Source of the DNA: Adiantum capillus-veneris
Lineage: Eukaryota > Streptophyta > Polypodiopsida > Polypodiales > Pteridaceae
Direction: 5' to 3'
Length of the DNA stretch: 64,000 nt
Assembly (NCBI GenBank): GCA_014529385.2
Contig: CM043964.1
Location: forward strand, 137,088,529 to 137,152,528
In this document: one piece after another, positions 46,139-59,021 of the stretch
Layout: every line of letters begins with the position of its first letter
Position numbering within the stretch: the first letter of the stretch is position 1
The notes under the pieces: model-generated
The model's input: only the letters and a program-made list of their open reading frames with translations
Databases searched by the model: none
What the model was told of the DNA's origin: nothing
Position numbers and translations under genes: made by a program

Positions 46139-47448
46139 ATGCATGATGAGGAGTTTCTTTCTTCTTTGTCACCGCAGCAGAGACAGTGGTACGTGGAGCG
46201 TCATCGCTCTGGCGCATCATCGCGCGTTCCTACTCCATCCGCATCTCCCTCTCTTTCGGAGCATTCTGCGCGCTCCGAAGCTTCGGCGTCGACGAGACGA
46301 GCTTCACACTCGTCTAGACACAGGCGCTCTAGTGGTGGCGGTGGCGGTTGTTGTGGGGATTCCGCCACCGATGCCTCCACACCGCCTCGTGTTCGACGAG
46401 GCTCTTTACCCTCCCCTTCTTTGCCCGCCCCCACACCAGCCACAGCATCGCCATCTACGCCAGGTTTTGCACGGCTGACTGTTCCTAGAAGCTACACACC
46501 TCTACCTACTCCGCCAGGAGCCACCCCACTCGACACTCCTCGCTTCGGGGCCCAGACGCTGGTGGAGACACCTGACGTCCGTACCCCCATCGACACGCCG
46601 CTAGAGACCCCTGTCGGGACACCCAGGTTCACGCGTCACCGGCCAGAGGGCTTGTCTTACTCCGTCGACTTCAGCGGCGGAATCATCATGGATGATGACG
46701 GCAAGAAGGTGATCTCGCGCATGCGTGGTCTTTGCTCTCAGCTATTTAGACACTACATACTAAACAAATGGAGTGAAGTACCAAGTGATTTAAAAAACAG
46801 AGTCATCAGCATACTTCATGATGAGTTTCCCGTTCCAACATGAGATCAGCGCTTCAATGAAGACCTGATGAAGATTCGAATGCGCGAATACTGCAAACAC
46901 AAGCGTTCCGAAGTGCAAAAAGCAATCAAGAATGGGTGGAACAGGCCAGATTGGCTGGCCAAAGAAGATTGGAAGAATGCGAAGAAAGCAGCACGCGAGA
47001 ATCCCGACAAGTGGAAGCAACAAAAGGATGGAGCCAGAGCGCGAGTAGAGGCAGGGAGCTCGCACCACTTGGGGAGCGGTGGATGGGCATCATTTGAGGC
47101 CGATTTTGTAAGTGTTTTCACATTGCTCTTTATGTTCAATAGTTAAGGGTTTATGAGTTTTTTAATTCTAACATAATGAAATCTTTGTATGTTTTGACAG
47201 TGGTCGATGACAAGACGTGATCCCACACCGTACGAGCGCGAGTACACAGGCAGGAAGGGCTTAAACGCCCTATTGGACATTCTCAGTTCTCGCGGCGGCA
47301 TGGTTAGTATTAGGGTTTACTCTTTTCTATTTTTTGTATTGTTTTATAAATGTCGTTATATGTTTATACTTACTGAAAGCTGTCTTATTGTCTTTTTTTG
47401 CAGAATCCGACAGATACGCCGCTTGGACGCGATGAGACGTCTGACTAG
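46139..47448 (+). pseudogene. TNPA-like (Ptta/En/Spm family) gene, one premature stop
   Basis: Exon 1 (46139-47107) encodes MHDEEFLSSLSPQQRQW, a long Ser/Pro/Thr-rich linker (about residues 25-170), then FRHYILNKWSEVP and, after TGA at 46841-46843, the same frame continues DQRFNEDLMK, NGWNRPDWLAKEDW and GSGGWASFEADF. The latter block is the Trp-rich, basic core of the plant En/Spm second protein (Ptta/Transposase_24 type), which binds subterminal repeats. Exon 2 (47201-47302) and exon 3 (47404-47448) are joined by phase-0 GT-AG introns. A GCAG|GT acceptor-like site lies immediately before the ATG, so a leader intron is possible. Only the TGA prevents a full product. Confidence 0.75.
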
Positions 47449-48037
47449 ACGACGTCAGTTTAGCCGTAGCTAGATAGCATTAGTTTAGAGTTTCTCATAG
47501 CTTATGTATCATGAGACGGATTTTATACGTCTTTTTGAACCATGTATATTATTACATTTGTCTCTGGAGTTCTTTTTGCCAATCAATTCTTTATGCCTAT
47601 GATGTTGTACAATTGTCATTATTACATTTGCCAATCAATTCATTTTGCCTATGATGTGTACAATTGTCAATTTTGCAAGCATGCGTCTTGTGGGTGACTA
47701 TTTTGGGTCTATTATCTACCCTTGCACTTTTTTTAAAAAGTGAATCAAGTACAATATGGTTGATGGGTGACAGGGCATGCCACCAAAAAAAATTTCTCTC
47801 GGGCGTCGCTATAACCGTCGCTATTTATGGCTCTGTAGCGTCGCTATAGTCTTCTGTGTAAACGTCGCTATAACCGTCGCTATGAGCGTCGCTATGAGCG
47901 TCTCTATATAGCAATGCTTATAACGATGCATATAGCGACGCTCTCGTAGCGACGATTTTAGCGACGCCGGGGGTTATAAAAACCCAGTGTATTTCCGTCG
48001 CTAACAGCGTCACAAGAGCACACAACCTCTTGTAGTG
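47449..48037 (+). repeat. 3' flank and subterminal repeat zone of the CACTA element
   Basis: 47449-47790 is A/T-rich non-coding. From about 47800 to the end, CGTCGCTA/AGCGACG words recur at least twelve times in both orientations. Confidence 0.8.
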
Positions 48038-48332
48038 TTTAAAGTTTGTCAATGTCATGAAATTGCACCATTTTATAAACAGCTATAGAGTTAATCAATC
48101 ATCATCTATGCAATTCTTTTATATATAAAAAATTAATGCACTTTGAACTTGTTTATTTCAGTGCTAGATGCTTGATGTTGAGTTGTGCATGTACTCCTGT
48201 TATGTTCTATAGCAATGCCCACCAAGCAAGACTAGTTTAAAACAAAGTTGTGTGTGTGCAAGGTACTTTTTCCACCACCCTCCACCGACTCCGAGTCCAG
48301 AGCTTGAGTAAAGAGAGACCGCCTTTTTTTTT

Positions 48333-48339
<7 letters not shown>

Positions 48340-48381
<42 letters not shown>

Positions 48382-48576
48382 ATAACAACGGTTGTAAAAT
48401 CTGGCTTCGAAATCGAAATCGGCATCTCGTCTCTGCCTCCAGACTCTTCGTCCGATTTCTTCGGCTCCGACATCAACATCGACCTAGTTTCTTAGCATCG
48501 AGTCTACTTACTCTCATCTTTCTGACATCAAATCTATTTGCTCTCAGTTTTCAACTTCGGCACGACTCTTGGGCAT

Positions 48577-48627
<51 letters not shown>

Positions 48628-48839
48628 CAAAAACTCTACAGTTTCCTCAACATCAGCTCCGGACTCTCCGATTTTGACACACACAGTGTGTGTGCACTTT
48701 TTCGGCATTGATATTGACCTCGACCCCGGAAAATTTCCTCAACACAGGCTTCGAGCATAGGCGTCTGCAGCTACTCGGCTAGCCACTTCCGTCTGGAGGC
48801 AAAAGGTGACATTGACATTGACATCGTCATCACTCTCAA

Positions 48840-48886
<47 letters not shown>
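48340..48886. repeat. Three GA microsatellites with similar spacers
   Basis: GA tracts at about 48338-48380, 48580-48626 and 48842-48884. The spacers share CGACATCAACATCGACC-like words, suggesting an old tandem duplication. Confidence 0.75.
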
Positions 48887-48887
<1 letters not shown>

Positions 48888-50030
48888 CCGACTCCCTGAC
48901 ATCAGCGATGTACTGTTGCGCATCGGCACATCGATTTTCGACACCATTTCTAGCGCACTGGCTCGACATTCTTACACATTGCGAAGGATTCCTAGATATC
49001 CAACCCGACACCGGTTTCACGCGGACGACTCATTAGGGAATTTGGGAGATCATTTGGAGGGCCTTCTAAGAAAATACAATTTTTTGCCTTCCTCTCTCTA
49101 GAAAATTTGTGTGGTAAAAGAAAAGGTGTCCTCATCAACCGTTCAAAAAGTGTACTTCGAAGTGGATTCTTTTGACAGAGTCATAACGGCTGTAATGATT
49201 GATAGAATGTCCCTTTTCAGTTATATTGAATGCACCTCGTCATATAGGAAGGAATTTCTTTTCCATACAATGTATGCAGTAGGTAGTCTAGGGAGTAATG
49301 GCGTTATACTCTTTCGTTCCTTGATTTTCTTGACTGTGCATTCATGGCTTCTTCATCCACCACCTCAAACCTTCTCACTAAACGTCATAAATATCATCTA
49401 CACGTTGATTTGAGTCCTGAATATGAGCCTTTATGCAAGTGAAGTAAAACAAACACAACAGTAACACAAGCGGAGAAAGCAAAACTCAGAGTAGAAGGAG
49501 CAAAACACATAGATTTATGGACAAATGGCTCCCTCTATCCTTTGAATCCTATGACCAATGCCTCCCCTGCATTTCTAAATCCTACTACTTTATTGACCTT
49601 TGCAGGTGACGGACAGAATGGTTTACTTGGCTACTGCAAATCTGTAACTAGGAAATCAAAAATTTAGAAAAGCATGGTTCACCATAAAGCAAATGAGATT
49701 ATACGGCTTTATACTTTGCATTGTGAGGACCAAAAAACCCTTTTGCAGCGCACACAAGAAACATTACAGATACTGCAAGAAAAAGAGTGTAACTAACAAA
49801 GGAAAGATACAAGCTTAGGTGCTCGTGTGTGAAAGAAGAGACTACAAAATCGTGAAACCTTGAAGGTTGGCTCTGGAGGTCTCAAGAAAAGAATACAAGC
49901 ATTGAGGTCAGGATTGTGAACCTTTTAGTTTATTTCAACTATACATTGTTTTTTCTTAGGTCTGTTATATTTTCTATGTAGACATGCTATATATCCAGAC
50001 AAAGAAAACATAGATCCAAAGGCAAATGTA
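48887..50030. other. Unassigned stretch
   Basis: A 100-codon plus frame (49111-49413) is not recognised. The end may be the decayed start of the gene-like region that follows. Confidence 0.3.
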
Positions 50031-50039
50031 GGAAAGCAG

Positions 50040-52058
50040 TTGAAGCCTTTGATAACAAGTGGTCTCGCAAAGGATATAATGCATAACAAAAAGTATAAGG
50101 TTTTGCAGCGAGATGTTGTTGACTGTTTTATTACAAGGACTGTAGTGCCTGCAAGTAAAATACTAGGCACACTTGACTCCCTTGGTGTTAGTAAGAGAGG
50201 GTACTCAGCTATTCAACAGTCTATCTCCTCCATTTTTCTGAAGAATGGAATAAAGTCTAAACTTCTACCAATAGCAAGTGTTTGGAAAGAGAGACTTCAA
50301 CTCAATCATGCACAGACAAATTTCGTTGGATTTCCCTTTCATATTGATGGTATTTATAGAGCTCAAGGAACAACTGTAACCTATGATGAGTACAACAATA
50401 TATTCATGGACCTCACTTTGTTGCAAACTAAAATGGTTGAGTTATACAATGTAACATTTGAAGAGACAGGTGGCGTTCTGCATTTTGTTTTGAAGCTAGA
50501 TGAGTGTGAGATCCTCAAAGAGAAGAATTTAGAACGAGTCACAATAACATTGATGAATAGGGGATCTTTCAAAATGCCCCACTCATGATCCTTCATACTT
50601 GAGTGTTCAATCAGAAACAAACATATGGTGGTTTCGTGCTTTTCAAGTATTCCATTTCCACTTTCTCTTCAGCTTTGGTGAGCCCTCTTGAGATTAAATT
50701 TAGATTTACTTTAATGTCTCATGCAGATTTAATCTTGAAGGTAAAGAAAGAAGACCACAACATTTTATATTGGGTGTTCCATCAAACCCCTATCCCTGAT
50801 ATCATTGACAAACAAATGAATCAAGGAAAGGTGCTGGTTGTCAATGGGAGGGGAGACTTCCAGGTCCAATGGCATCTTGCAGGTCACCTTAAAACACTGA
50901 AGTGTATGTATAATTGTGGAATGGGTGCTATGTTTAAGGCTCCATCCTTGTATTGTATGGATCCTGCAAAGACGATGGACCCAAAATGGTGGAGAACGGC
51001 ACCTACTCGCCACAATGAGGATCCTAATTTCCACCCAGTTCTAGATATTCCACTTGTCAATGTTCACATTTGTACCATGCATGCTCTTTGCAAATTTTGG
51101 AGAAGTTGGTATATCTGTACATTGGGTTTGCTTGGAAAATCAAGAACTCAAAAGAACAGAAGGTTGCGGTAGCAACACTTGAACTAGTTTTGTCGGAGAT
51201 GGGTCTTCATGGGGGCAGTGTGAAAATCCAGCGGGACGAGAAAAGGTCAACCAATGATAAAGATGTACCTTGAAAACCATCTATTGGTGGGATCAAGGCA
51301 CGTCGTTTTTTATCAAAGCACCAACAGGCGCCAAAGATAAGAAGCTAACCAAGCGTGGAAGGATATATCAATCCACTTATGTCAGCAAAATTGAGTTTCA
51401 GCAATGGAAAAATCTCCATATGGCAGTGAAGGACCAGGAACCCACAACTCGCAATGCCAAGGGTAAAGTGTGGTGTTGCATCGATGTGCTCTTTCAGATG
51501 TGTGACAAAGATGAGTGGACACAAAATGATCTAAACAAGTTTAAGGAGAACCTTCAGCTACTAAAGAAAGCATTTAGGTCAGCATGGACTGAAACTCAGA
51601 TTACTCATTACATGGTATTGTTAACACACCCTTTTAAATGATAAGGGCTAAAAGGTTGTTTAAAATTCCTGACAACTTGTTTTATTTGCAGCACATCATT
51701 TTCAATCACTTACAATACTTCATTCAAAAGTATGGAAACCAGGCATATGGAACACCCAAGGCTTGGAAAGGTCTCATTACACGGCCAGGAATGCATATTT
51801 CAGACACACACGTCATGGTGGCTCTCAAGATAAGGCAAACAATTTGAAAGAGTTGTTCCAGTGGTTTTATCGCAGAATCATCGGCTGCAACAAAAACATG
51901 TATTAGACTGTTCGGCAATAGCACAAGTAATTAGGCATTTGCAACAAAGGAAACGGAAACGAGTAGAGGCATTCAACAACTCTAGTGCTCGTGAAGGCCA
52001 GAGAAAGTGGGGAGAGACAATGCAATATGGTAACCATAGGTGGATCAAGAGATTTTGA
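50040..52058 (+). pseudogene. Unrecognised large gene-like region, transposase-like, broken
   Basis: Successive plus-strand frames of 182, 189, 67, 123 and 69 codons follow each other with little gap and shift frame at each join, as in a decayed single gene. Visible features: a Cys/His-rich segment (CMYNCGMGAMFKAPSLYCM, about 50909-50965), a MHALCKF segment (about 51079), and near the end, in a frame different from the listed one, QGLERSHYTARNAYFRHTRH (about 51755-51815). The general look (acidic motif DECEIL, Cys pair, late QG.E..H) recalls cut-and-paste transposases, but I cannot name a family. Intact size may exceed 650 residues. Introns were not resolved. Confidence 0.4.
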
Positions 52059-52305
52059 TTTTAGGTAACAACATGTACAAGAGATGCCTAATGAGCTAAT
52101 AGATACAATACAAGTCACAAGTCTCTCAACTTGATGACAGATTGTGGATATCTTTTGGCACATTACCCTTGTATCGGATCATTAAATGTTTGCCATAATC
52201 TAATATTTCGTTTGGGTTTTGTTTCCCCAATGTGAGTGCCATTGTTGTGTATGTGTAATAATAAGTTGCACGACCACCAGTGTACCCCGAACAGTATCCA
52301 AAACA

Positions 52306-53925
52306 TTATGTAGCAAAAACCTTATCGATGAGGATAACTTTGTTTGCATTATGTGGCAGCATTGGTCCACCTAGGAAGCATGAGAGTGGCTTGAGGGCGA
52401 ATGTTGCAGTACTTCCCTCTTGGGACATTCCATTGTGAAATACTAGTATGAGTGCCTCACAGAGTCTCGCAAGGTATTGTCCTAATGTTGCATCCCTTCC
52501 ACGATGCTCTCTTGTCCGACGGCGAAGAAAGTCATCCTTTTCAGCAATCCATGACTGTACATAAAAGTATGAGTTAGAGAAAGACAATATTTTTATTTTT
52601 ATTTTTTTGTTTGGAGGGGGGGGGGGGCTTACCATGTATCTCTCATCTTGCATATATAAGTCATCCTTCCATAGGTCCACTGACCTCGTGAAATGCATAA
52701 ACCAATCCTCTACTTTGTGAGTACCGGTTGATGGCTTGAGGTTGTTTCTAATAGCTTGGAAGGTGGCCTCATCTAGGTGTGTCTCTCTATACTTTTTTGC
52801 CTTGTCAAAACAAAGTTTGATTCACTCCATTGGGTTACTAGAGGTTTCATGCCTCATCACTATTGTCATCAGATACAAATCCACTCCTCCCCTCTTGAAA
52901 TTTGGAGAGTGTGGCAAGTGCAAAGTCCTCCCTTAAAGAAAATATACTTTGAATGTCATGGAGAAAAATTTATGATCTCTCACCAAATTTGAAGTCTGGC
53001 AGTCCAAGAAGCATCAATGTGGCTTGTTTCTCATTAAAGCCAGAGACATCTAAAGGTAGTTTGATGTCAGATGTTTTAAATGTAAGTATTTTTCTTTGTT
53101 GCACCTCTTTAGCCTCTACCTCAAGATTAATATCCTCCTCAATCTCAGGAACCTCATTGGACTCCAAGTCCTCATCATCTTGTTCATCGAGTGGTAGATC
53201 CTCCTCATCCATTACCTCTGAAGGATCATTCAATAGATTAGCAAGTAGAGAATTTAAGAATAGAAGGAACCCAAAGGATTCTTTAATTAGCTTGCAATAT
53301 CGTTCATGCATAGGAGTGAGGGTCTATAGATAATAGGCAGTTGATGGTACTTCTTGTATGACCATCTTGTGGAATTACAATCTTTTAAGTGCACCACCAC
53401 CATGTCAGCAAGAACCACCCTGCCCTTGTGAACCTCAAGCTCAAACTTGTCTCTTTCATACTTGAGAAAATCATTGTGTTGAGCTATAAGGTCATCCAGA
53501 ATGAATGGGGCATTGAAGATAGAAGAGACTTTGTCGAACATTTCAGCAGTTCCTACAGATACTGCAAAATCAAAAAGTCTTTCATCCACACGTGTAGGAT
53601 TTTCAACCCCTTGCTTACATTTTGTAGTTGGTTCACTGGCAGAAGAAAGATCAATGTTTCTCTTTTCGGTGCTAGTCACTTGAAGCTTTTGGCTTACAGG
53701 CACTTCTTCCTGTTTTGAAGCTTCTGAGTCATTGGGAGGTTCCTCTGTCCCCACAACATCATCTCCAAGAAATGTATCTTTAGCAACAGCAAAGTCCATA
53801 TCTCTCTTTAAAGAGCCTCTCAGCAACTTAAGTGGTCTCTCTTCTGCTTCCTGTTCACCTAAGACAACTTCTAGATCCACCCTTTGCCTCTTCATTCTGT
53901 GGGATCTTAATCCTAAGAAAAACAA
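52306..53925 (-). CDS. Unrecognised multi-exon gene or gene relic, convergent with the 50-52 kb region
   Basis: Read from 53925 downwards: a 212-codon frame (53925-53287) with basic and acidic segments, then a frame at 53311-52970 that is strongly acidic (DEEDLPLDEQDDED) and ends at a donor-like TTTG|GTGAGA, then an exon from about 52934 after TTTCTTTAAG. An exon ending ..MQDERYM has a clean donor (GTAAGC, about 52631) and the next starts after a TACAG acceptor (SWIAEKDDFLRRRTRE, about 52559), running to a stop at 52306-52308. The middle exon has stops unless a further splice is assumed. The product is not recognised; an acidic nuclear or transposon-accessory protein is possible. The intron holds a G run (about 52615-52627). 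Confidence 0.35.
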
Positions 53926-53979
53926 ATTACAAGCAAAAAAAGGTAAGTATTGGTAAGTATTGCCAAGGTCGGTTGGTTC

Positions 53980-54143
<164 letters not shown>

Positions 54144-54468
54144 CAAATTGGTCTCACAGGTCATGTTTTTTTTTAATAGAGGTTACTTAGAGCAACTCAT
54201 TTTATTTAAGTTCAACTCCTTTATCTCCCTGCTTTTTGGCCCCTTATATGCTCCACGGCGCACGAAGAACAATTAGCAGACCAATACTACATTTATGCAT
54301 ACCATAGGACAACAAATAGAGGGAGGGGCTTCTCTCTCACTCTAAGTTGGTCTTATTTGACTGCTTATCACCCAACATAACCATTTAATGCGCTACGACA
54401 CGCAGACGACAATCGACTTACAAAAAACCCATTTGCACGTCAAAAGTCCTCGCAAATTGTAGCATCTA

Positions 54469-54707
<239 letters not shown>

Positions 54708-54874
54708 CATTCATACTATCGTTGCCGACATGCACGGAGAATAACTACATGCTTTACACGTGGCAAACGGCTAAAACTAACTAGTGGGCATTTATTGCAC
54801 CGTATACTTTTGATTGAGAGGTCACTTTCACACTTAAATGGTTGCACAATATTTGTTGGCAGGCTTATTGTAGC

Positions 54875-55091
<217 letters not shown>

Positions 55092-55303
55092 ACAACAGCT
55101 GAAAGAGAAGCGCACAAGGTGCGAAATGAAGAGAGTATTACTATCCACATATACCTACACGTATGAGAGAGAGACAGAGAGTGCTGTGAGTGTTTATTTG
55201 AAAGCTTAACTCAAAATTGTATGTTATTGAGACTGATACACAAGCCAAAATAACAACCTTCCCAATATTTATTGGGTTTGCACAATGGTGCACAGACACA
55301 ACT

Positions 55304-57174
55304 CTACATTAAGCTAAACGTCTTACACACGCCATAGGGAGTGGCAATAGGTTTGCAATCCTCAAGTCCAAACTTACATAGCAATGTCTCTATGTAACTT
55401 TTTTGACACAAGGCAATATCACCATCACACTGCTTAAATTGTATACCCAAGTAATGATACAACAGCACCAAATCTTTCATCTTGAAACTAGCATTCAAAT
55501 CAAACTTAAATTCAGCAATTTGTCTCTCATTTGGTCCAGTGATCAGCAAATCATCTACATAAAGAACCACAATGAGAAGTACATCACCCTCACGCTTTAC
55601 ATACAATGTGCTTTCTGTTGGACTGTTACGAAAGCCTCGTTTGACCAAATGAGTGTTAGCCTTCTCATACCAAGCACGAGGAGATTGCTTCAACCTATGC
55701 ATAGTAGTCATACGACAAGTGGGAGAAAAAGTCTCTTCATAATTTATGCTTTTTGTTGTGCATAACCCTTTGCAACAAGTTGAGCCTTATAGCAATCAAT
55801 CTCACCATCCGGCTTGCGTTTCAACTTGTAGACCCACTTCGTACCAATGGCCTTTTTGACAAGAGGCAAATCACATAAAGTCCATGTGTCATTTCCTATA
55901 AGTATATCATATTTTGATTGCAGGGCAACCATCCAGTTTTTTGAATTATATGCTTCATCAAAAGATAGAGGTTCATCAACATCATGTAACCTAGACACAG
56001 CCAAACCATAACAATCTGATGCATAAGATGCATGGTGAGAGCATGAACATGTACGACTAGAAAAAGGTGCATCCAATTTATTGTCATGCAATGTATGCAC
56101 CAGCCATTTTGGCATACCTCTAGCCTGCTCATTTTCAGCCCTTTCCTCATCAAGTACATCATGTACATCTACATCAATAATAGGCTAATCTGTAACATTT
56201 TCAGAAACCCCCATAGGCTATACATTTGCCTTATTGGAATTGACATTCATACTTCCACCACTAAAAAGAGGCAACAAAGTTTCATAAATGTCGTGTGAGC
56301 TTACATTATTATCTCGAGTACATGACAGCAAGGGTTGAACAAAATCTTCCACAAATACAACATCCCGTGAAACCAGATTACGTTTTGTTTGTGGATGATA
56401 CAACCTGTAACCTTTGCTTTCAGCACTATAACCAACAAAAATACATTTGACAACCTTATCATCCAAATTTATGCGCTGTGTTTGTGGCACCAAAGCATAT
56501 GCCAATCAGCCAAAAACACGCATGTGCTCAATAGAAGGCTTTCTATCATGCCATGCTTCATATGGAGTAATAGACTACAAAGCTTTAGTAGGACACCTGT
56601 TTAGTACATAAGTGGCACACATGATGGCCTTAATCCAAAAAGAATGCAGCAAAGCTTGACTTTTGACCATACATCGTGCCATTTTTGCAAGTGACCTGTT
56701 TTTCCTCTTAGCAACACTATTTTGTTGAGGCACATAAGGCATTGTACATTGGTTTTTTATCCCACAACTAGCCAGAAATGCAGTAAATTCATGAGACATA
56801 TACTCCCCCCCTTGATCGGAACGGAGGGTGCACATCGTACATTTCGAGACATTTTCAGCCATAGCCAGAAATTGTTTGAAGCACATAAATACTTTGGACT
56901 TCACTTTAAGCGGAAATACCCATGCATGCTTGGAGTAATCATCAATGAAAGTCATGAAGTAAAGGTAATTGCCCAAGGACGGAGTTTGCATGGGCCCATA
57001 AGCATCACTTTGCACACGCTACAACCTGCATGTGTCCCTAACTGAACCGTCCTTTGGAAACTTAGAACGTTGCATCTTCCCCAAAATACAACCTTCACAA
57101 ATGTGCTTGATAGGTGCTTCAAGAGGCGGCAAAGAAGCAACCATATCAGATTTTTGCAAACCTACTAAACTGGC
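55304..57174 (-). pseudogene. Copia pol remnant: integrase and deleted reverse transcriptase
   Basis: Reading down from 57174: the pre-integrase zinc segment (CEGCILGKMQRSKFP, about 57100-57055), then integrase with SDAYGPM (first Asp) and LRSDQGGEY (second Asp), but VAKRKNRSL where copia has a catalytic Glu. The middle part continues to 56218 with stops. RT starts at about 55870 (WTLCDLPLVKKAIGTKWVYKLKRK), runs to ETFSPTCRMTT at about 55710 and jumps straight to RLKQSPRAWYEK, so roughly 80 codons of the palm including the first catalytic Asp are deleted. YVDDLLITG (second catalytic pair) is kept at about 55555. RNase H is missing after 55304. Upstream Gag and protease of the same element are at 59863-60982. 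Confidence 0.88.
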
Positions 57175-57904
57175 AAAATTGTGAGGTCCCCAACCCTAAG
57201 AAGATTTGGGGCGACTTGATAGATGGCCTTCCTTTATTATCCTTTTCTATTGACGACACCCTACTCCGTTTCCACAAAGTAGAGATACGAGCAACAAAAG
57301 AGAGGAAGTCCTCTATCCATTGTTTACGTGGTTATAAGGGTCATACGCCACAAGCCAGGTCGATAAATCTAGGATTCTAATAAAAGCTACTTCCTAACCT
57401 AAAGATGAAATTCCATTGACATATTTAGAATCCATAAACAACGCCTTTTTATCCATGTTTAAGAGGCACGACCGCCATCCATAGACCATAAATATGATAT
57501 GAGACTTAATATAAACTAACTAGTAATCTCATAAAAAGTACCCGATTAATTGGGTCCATAGCTTTCAGGGACACGTAGATTTGGAACGTCTTAACTCTTG
57601 GCACAATGAGTCTCTCGACTAATCGAGGCCACCCATCCTTGACTGGCAACCTGAGCCAGCCCCCACTTTCCATCCCACACTCACACTTTTCATCTTGTTT
57701 TCTAATTGCTACCACACCATTTTACATATACAAACAATATTCCTTAATTAATTCCAAACACAGATTCTTTTATACAGGCCTTCAAACAATATCAAAACAA
57801 TTCAAACAAGGACTAATGAAGATAGCCCTATAATTCAACAAAAATATTTCTCATGAGTTGTCACTACCCGCGGACTTCCTCTGTCTAACCAACAGAGCCT
57901 TTGC

Positions 57905-58055
57905 AAAGGATTTATTCGCTAACCACGAGGCATCTTGCTAACCGCCAGGCATCCCGCTACTCGTGAGGCATCCAACTAACCGCGAGGCATCCCACTACCC
58001 GCGAGGCATCCCACTACCCGCGAGGCATCCCGCTAACCGCGAGAAACAAAAGAGA
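57905..58055 (+). repeat. 19 bp minisatellite in the LTR-like insertion
   Basis: Imperfect units of the type GAGGCATCCCGCTAACCGC occur about seven times between 57915 and 58045, with a looser copy near 58090-58112. Confidence 0.8.
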
Positions 58056-58354
58056 ACTGACAACCTCAGCTTAATCTCCGCTAACCACGGAATCATCTTA
58101 CTACCCGCGAGGAACAAAAGATATTCTTTCAACAATTCTTCTCATTAAATGACTCTTCAAATATGATCAACCCATTCTTCATATCAACCAATATCAACTT
58201 ATCAAACAATAATAATTTATCAAGCAATAAATATTTAACAAACATTTCTTTCACTAATCTATGAAAACATATGCTTGTTTCTTGTGATTGAACAATCACG
58301 TTTCCGGTCGGTTTAAGGTAAGGTCTAAGTTTGTCTTACCCGTCAACATGAATA

Positions 58355-58771
58355 CTATGCAGAATTATAATTTTTTCTTACCGGATTTGGAGCACGTGCG
58401 ACTAACTCCTGTGTTGGAGATTGGGCGGCTTCGACTTCTTCTTCGGTTGATGCTTCCGCATGAGATACGTTTGGAGTAGACACCTTTCTTCCCACCTTCC
58501 TTGGTGGTGCAATGGCATGGGCGTCCTTAGAACTTCGCGTTACACGCTTCGGAGCCATAGCTTCGGAATAGAGAAAAAAGCGCGTTGTTGGAGAGAGAAA
58601 TAGAGAGAGTGTGTGTTCACAAACCGGGAGACAGCACGTCGACGATTGGAGATGGAGATGGCTTGAAGGTGAGAGGTTGAGGGAGAGAGGCTTCCTCCGG
58701 TGCGTCGTTACAAGAGATCTTCCGCTTCTGTAGATGTGTGTGTTTAAAGTGAGAGGAGAAGGGTCCTTCAT
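58355..58771 (-). other. Antisense open frame inside the LTR-like insertion
   Basis: A 138-codon frame. From an inner ATG (about 58558) it reads MAPKRVTRSSKDAHAIAPP, then a basic and then acidic stretch, like the N-terminus of a plant gag or chromatin-type protein. It is GC-richer than its surroundings. Not recognised; could be chance. Confidence 0.25.
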
Positions 58772-59011
58772 ATAGGCTTTAGGGGGGTGCTAAGATGTTA
58801 ACCCTCACGGCTCACAGACACCCTATCACCTACGACGGACGTTCTAACTTACGGCGGACGTTGTATTATTTACTTGTAGAGTCAGGTACCGGGCTTGTCG
58901 GTCCAATAGGAAAAGGGTAAGACTGATCGCCGATGAGAGGCGCACTCTAACTGGAACATTCAAGGGATTAGTTGGCTAAGCATGGGCGCCCAAGTGTGAA
59001 TGGGGCGAGCT

Positions 59012-59021
59012 CATATAAAAG
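59012..59021 (+). promoter_or_regulatory. TATA-like box in the LTR-like insertion
   Basis: CATATAAAAG follows a GC-rich stretch and precedes a CT-rich, transcript-leader-like segment, as in an LTR U3/R boundary. Confidence 0.4.

Larger units (their letters stand above)
40187..48037 (+). mobile_element. CACTA (En/Spm) DNA transposon, 7,851 bp
   Basis: The ends are CACTACAAGAGG at 40187 and its inverse CCTCTTGTAGTG ending at 48037, flanked by the 3 bp duplication TTT (40184-40186, 48038-48040). Both subterminal zones are packed with GCGACGCT/AGCGTCGC words. Inside are a TNP2-like transposase gene and a TNPA-like gene in the same orientation, which is the normal layout of autonomous CACTA elements. 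Each has one in-frame stop, and a captured HIPP-like copy sits in the 5' part. Confidence 0.95.

Noticed and set aside
46201-46443. Minus-strand 80-codon frame
   Set aside because: Shadow of the Ser/Pro-rich TNPA-like exon on the other strand.
57835-58130. CRISPR-like array (regular short repeats)
   Set aside because: Units are adjacent imperfect copies of 19 bp without unique spacers, in plant DNA inside an LTR; it is a minisatellite.
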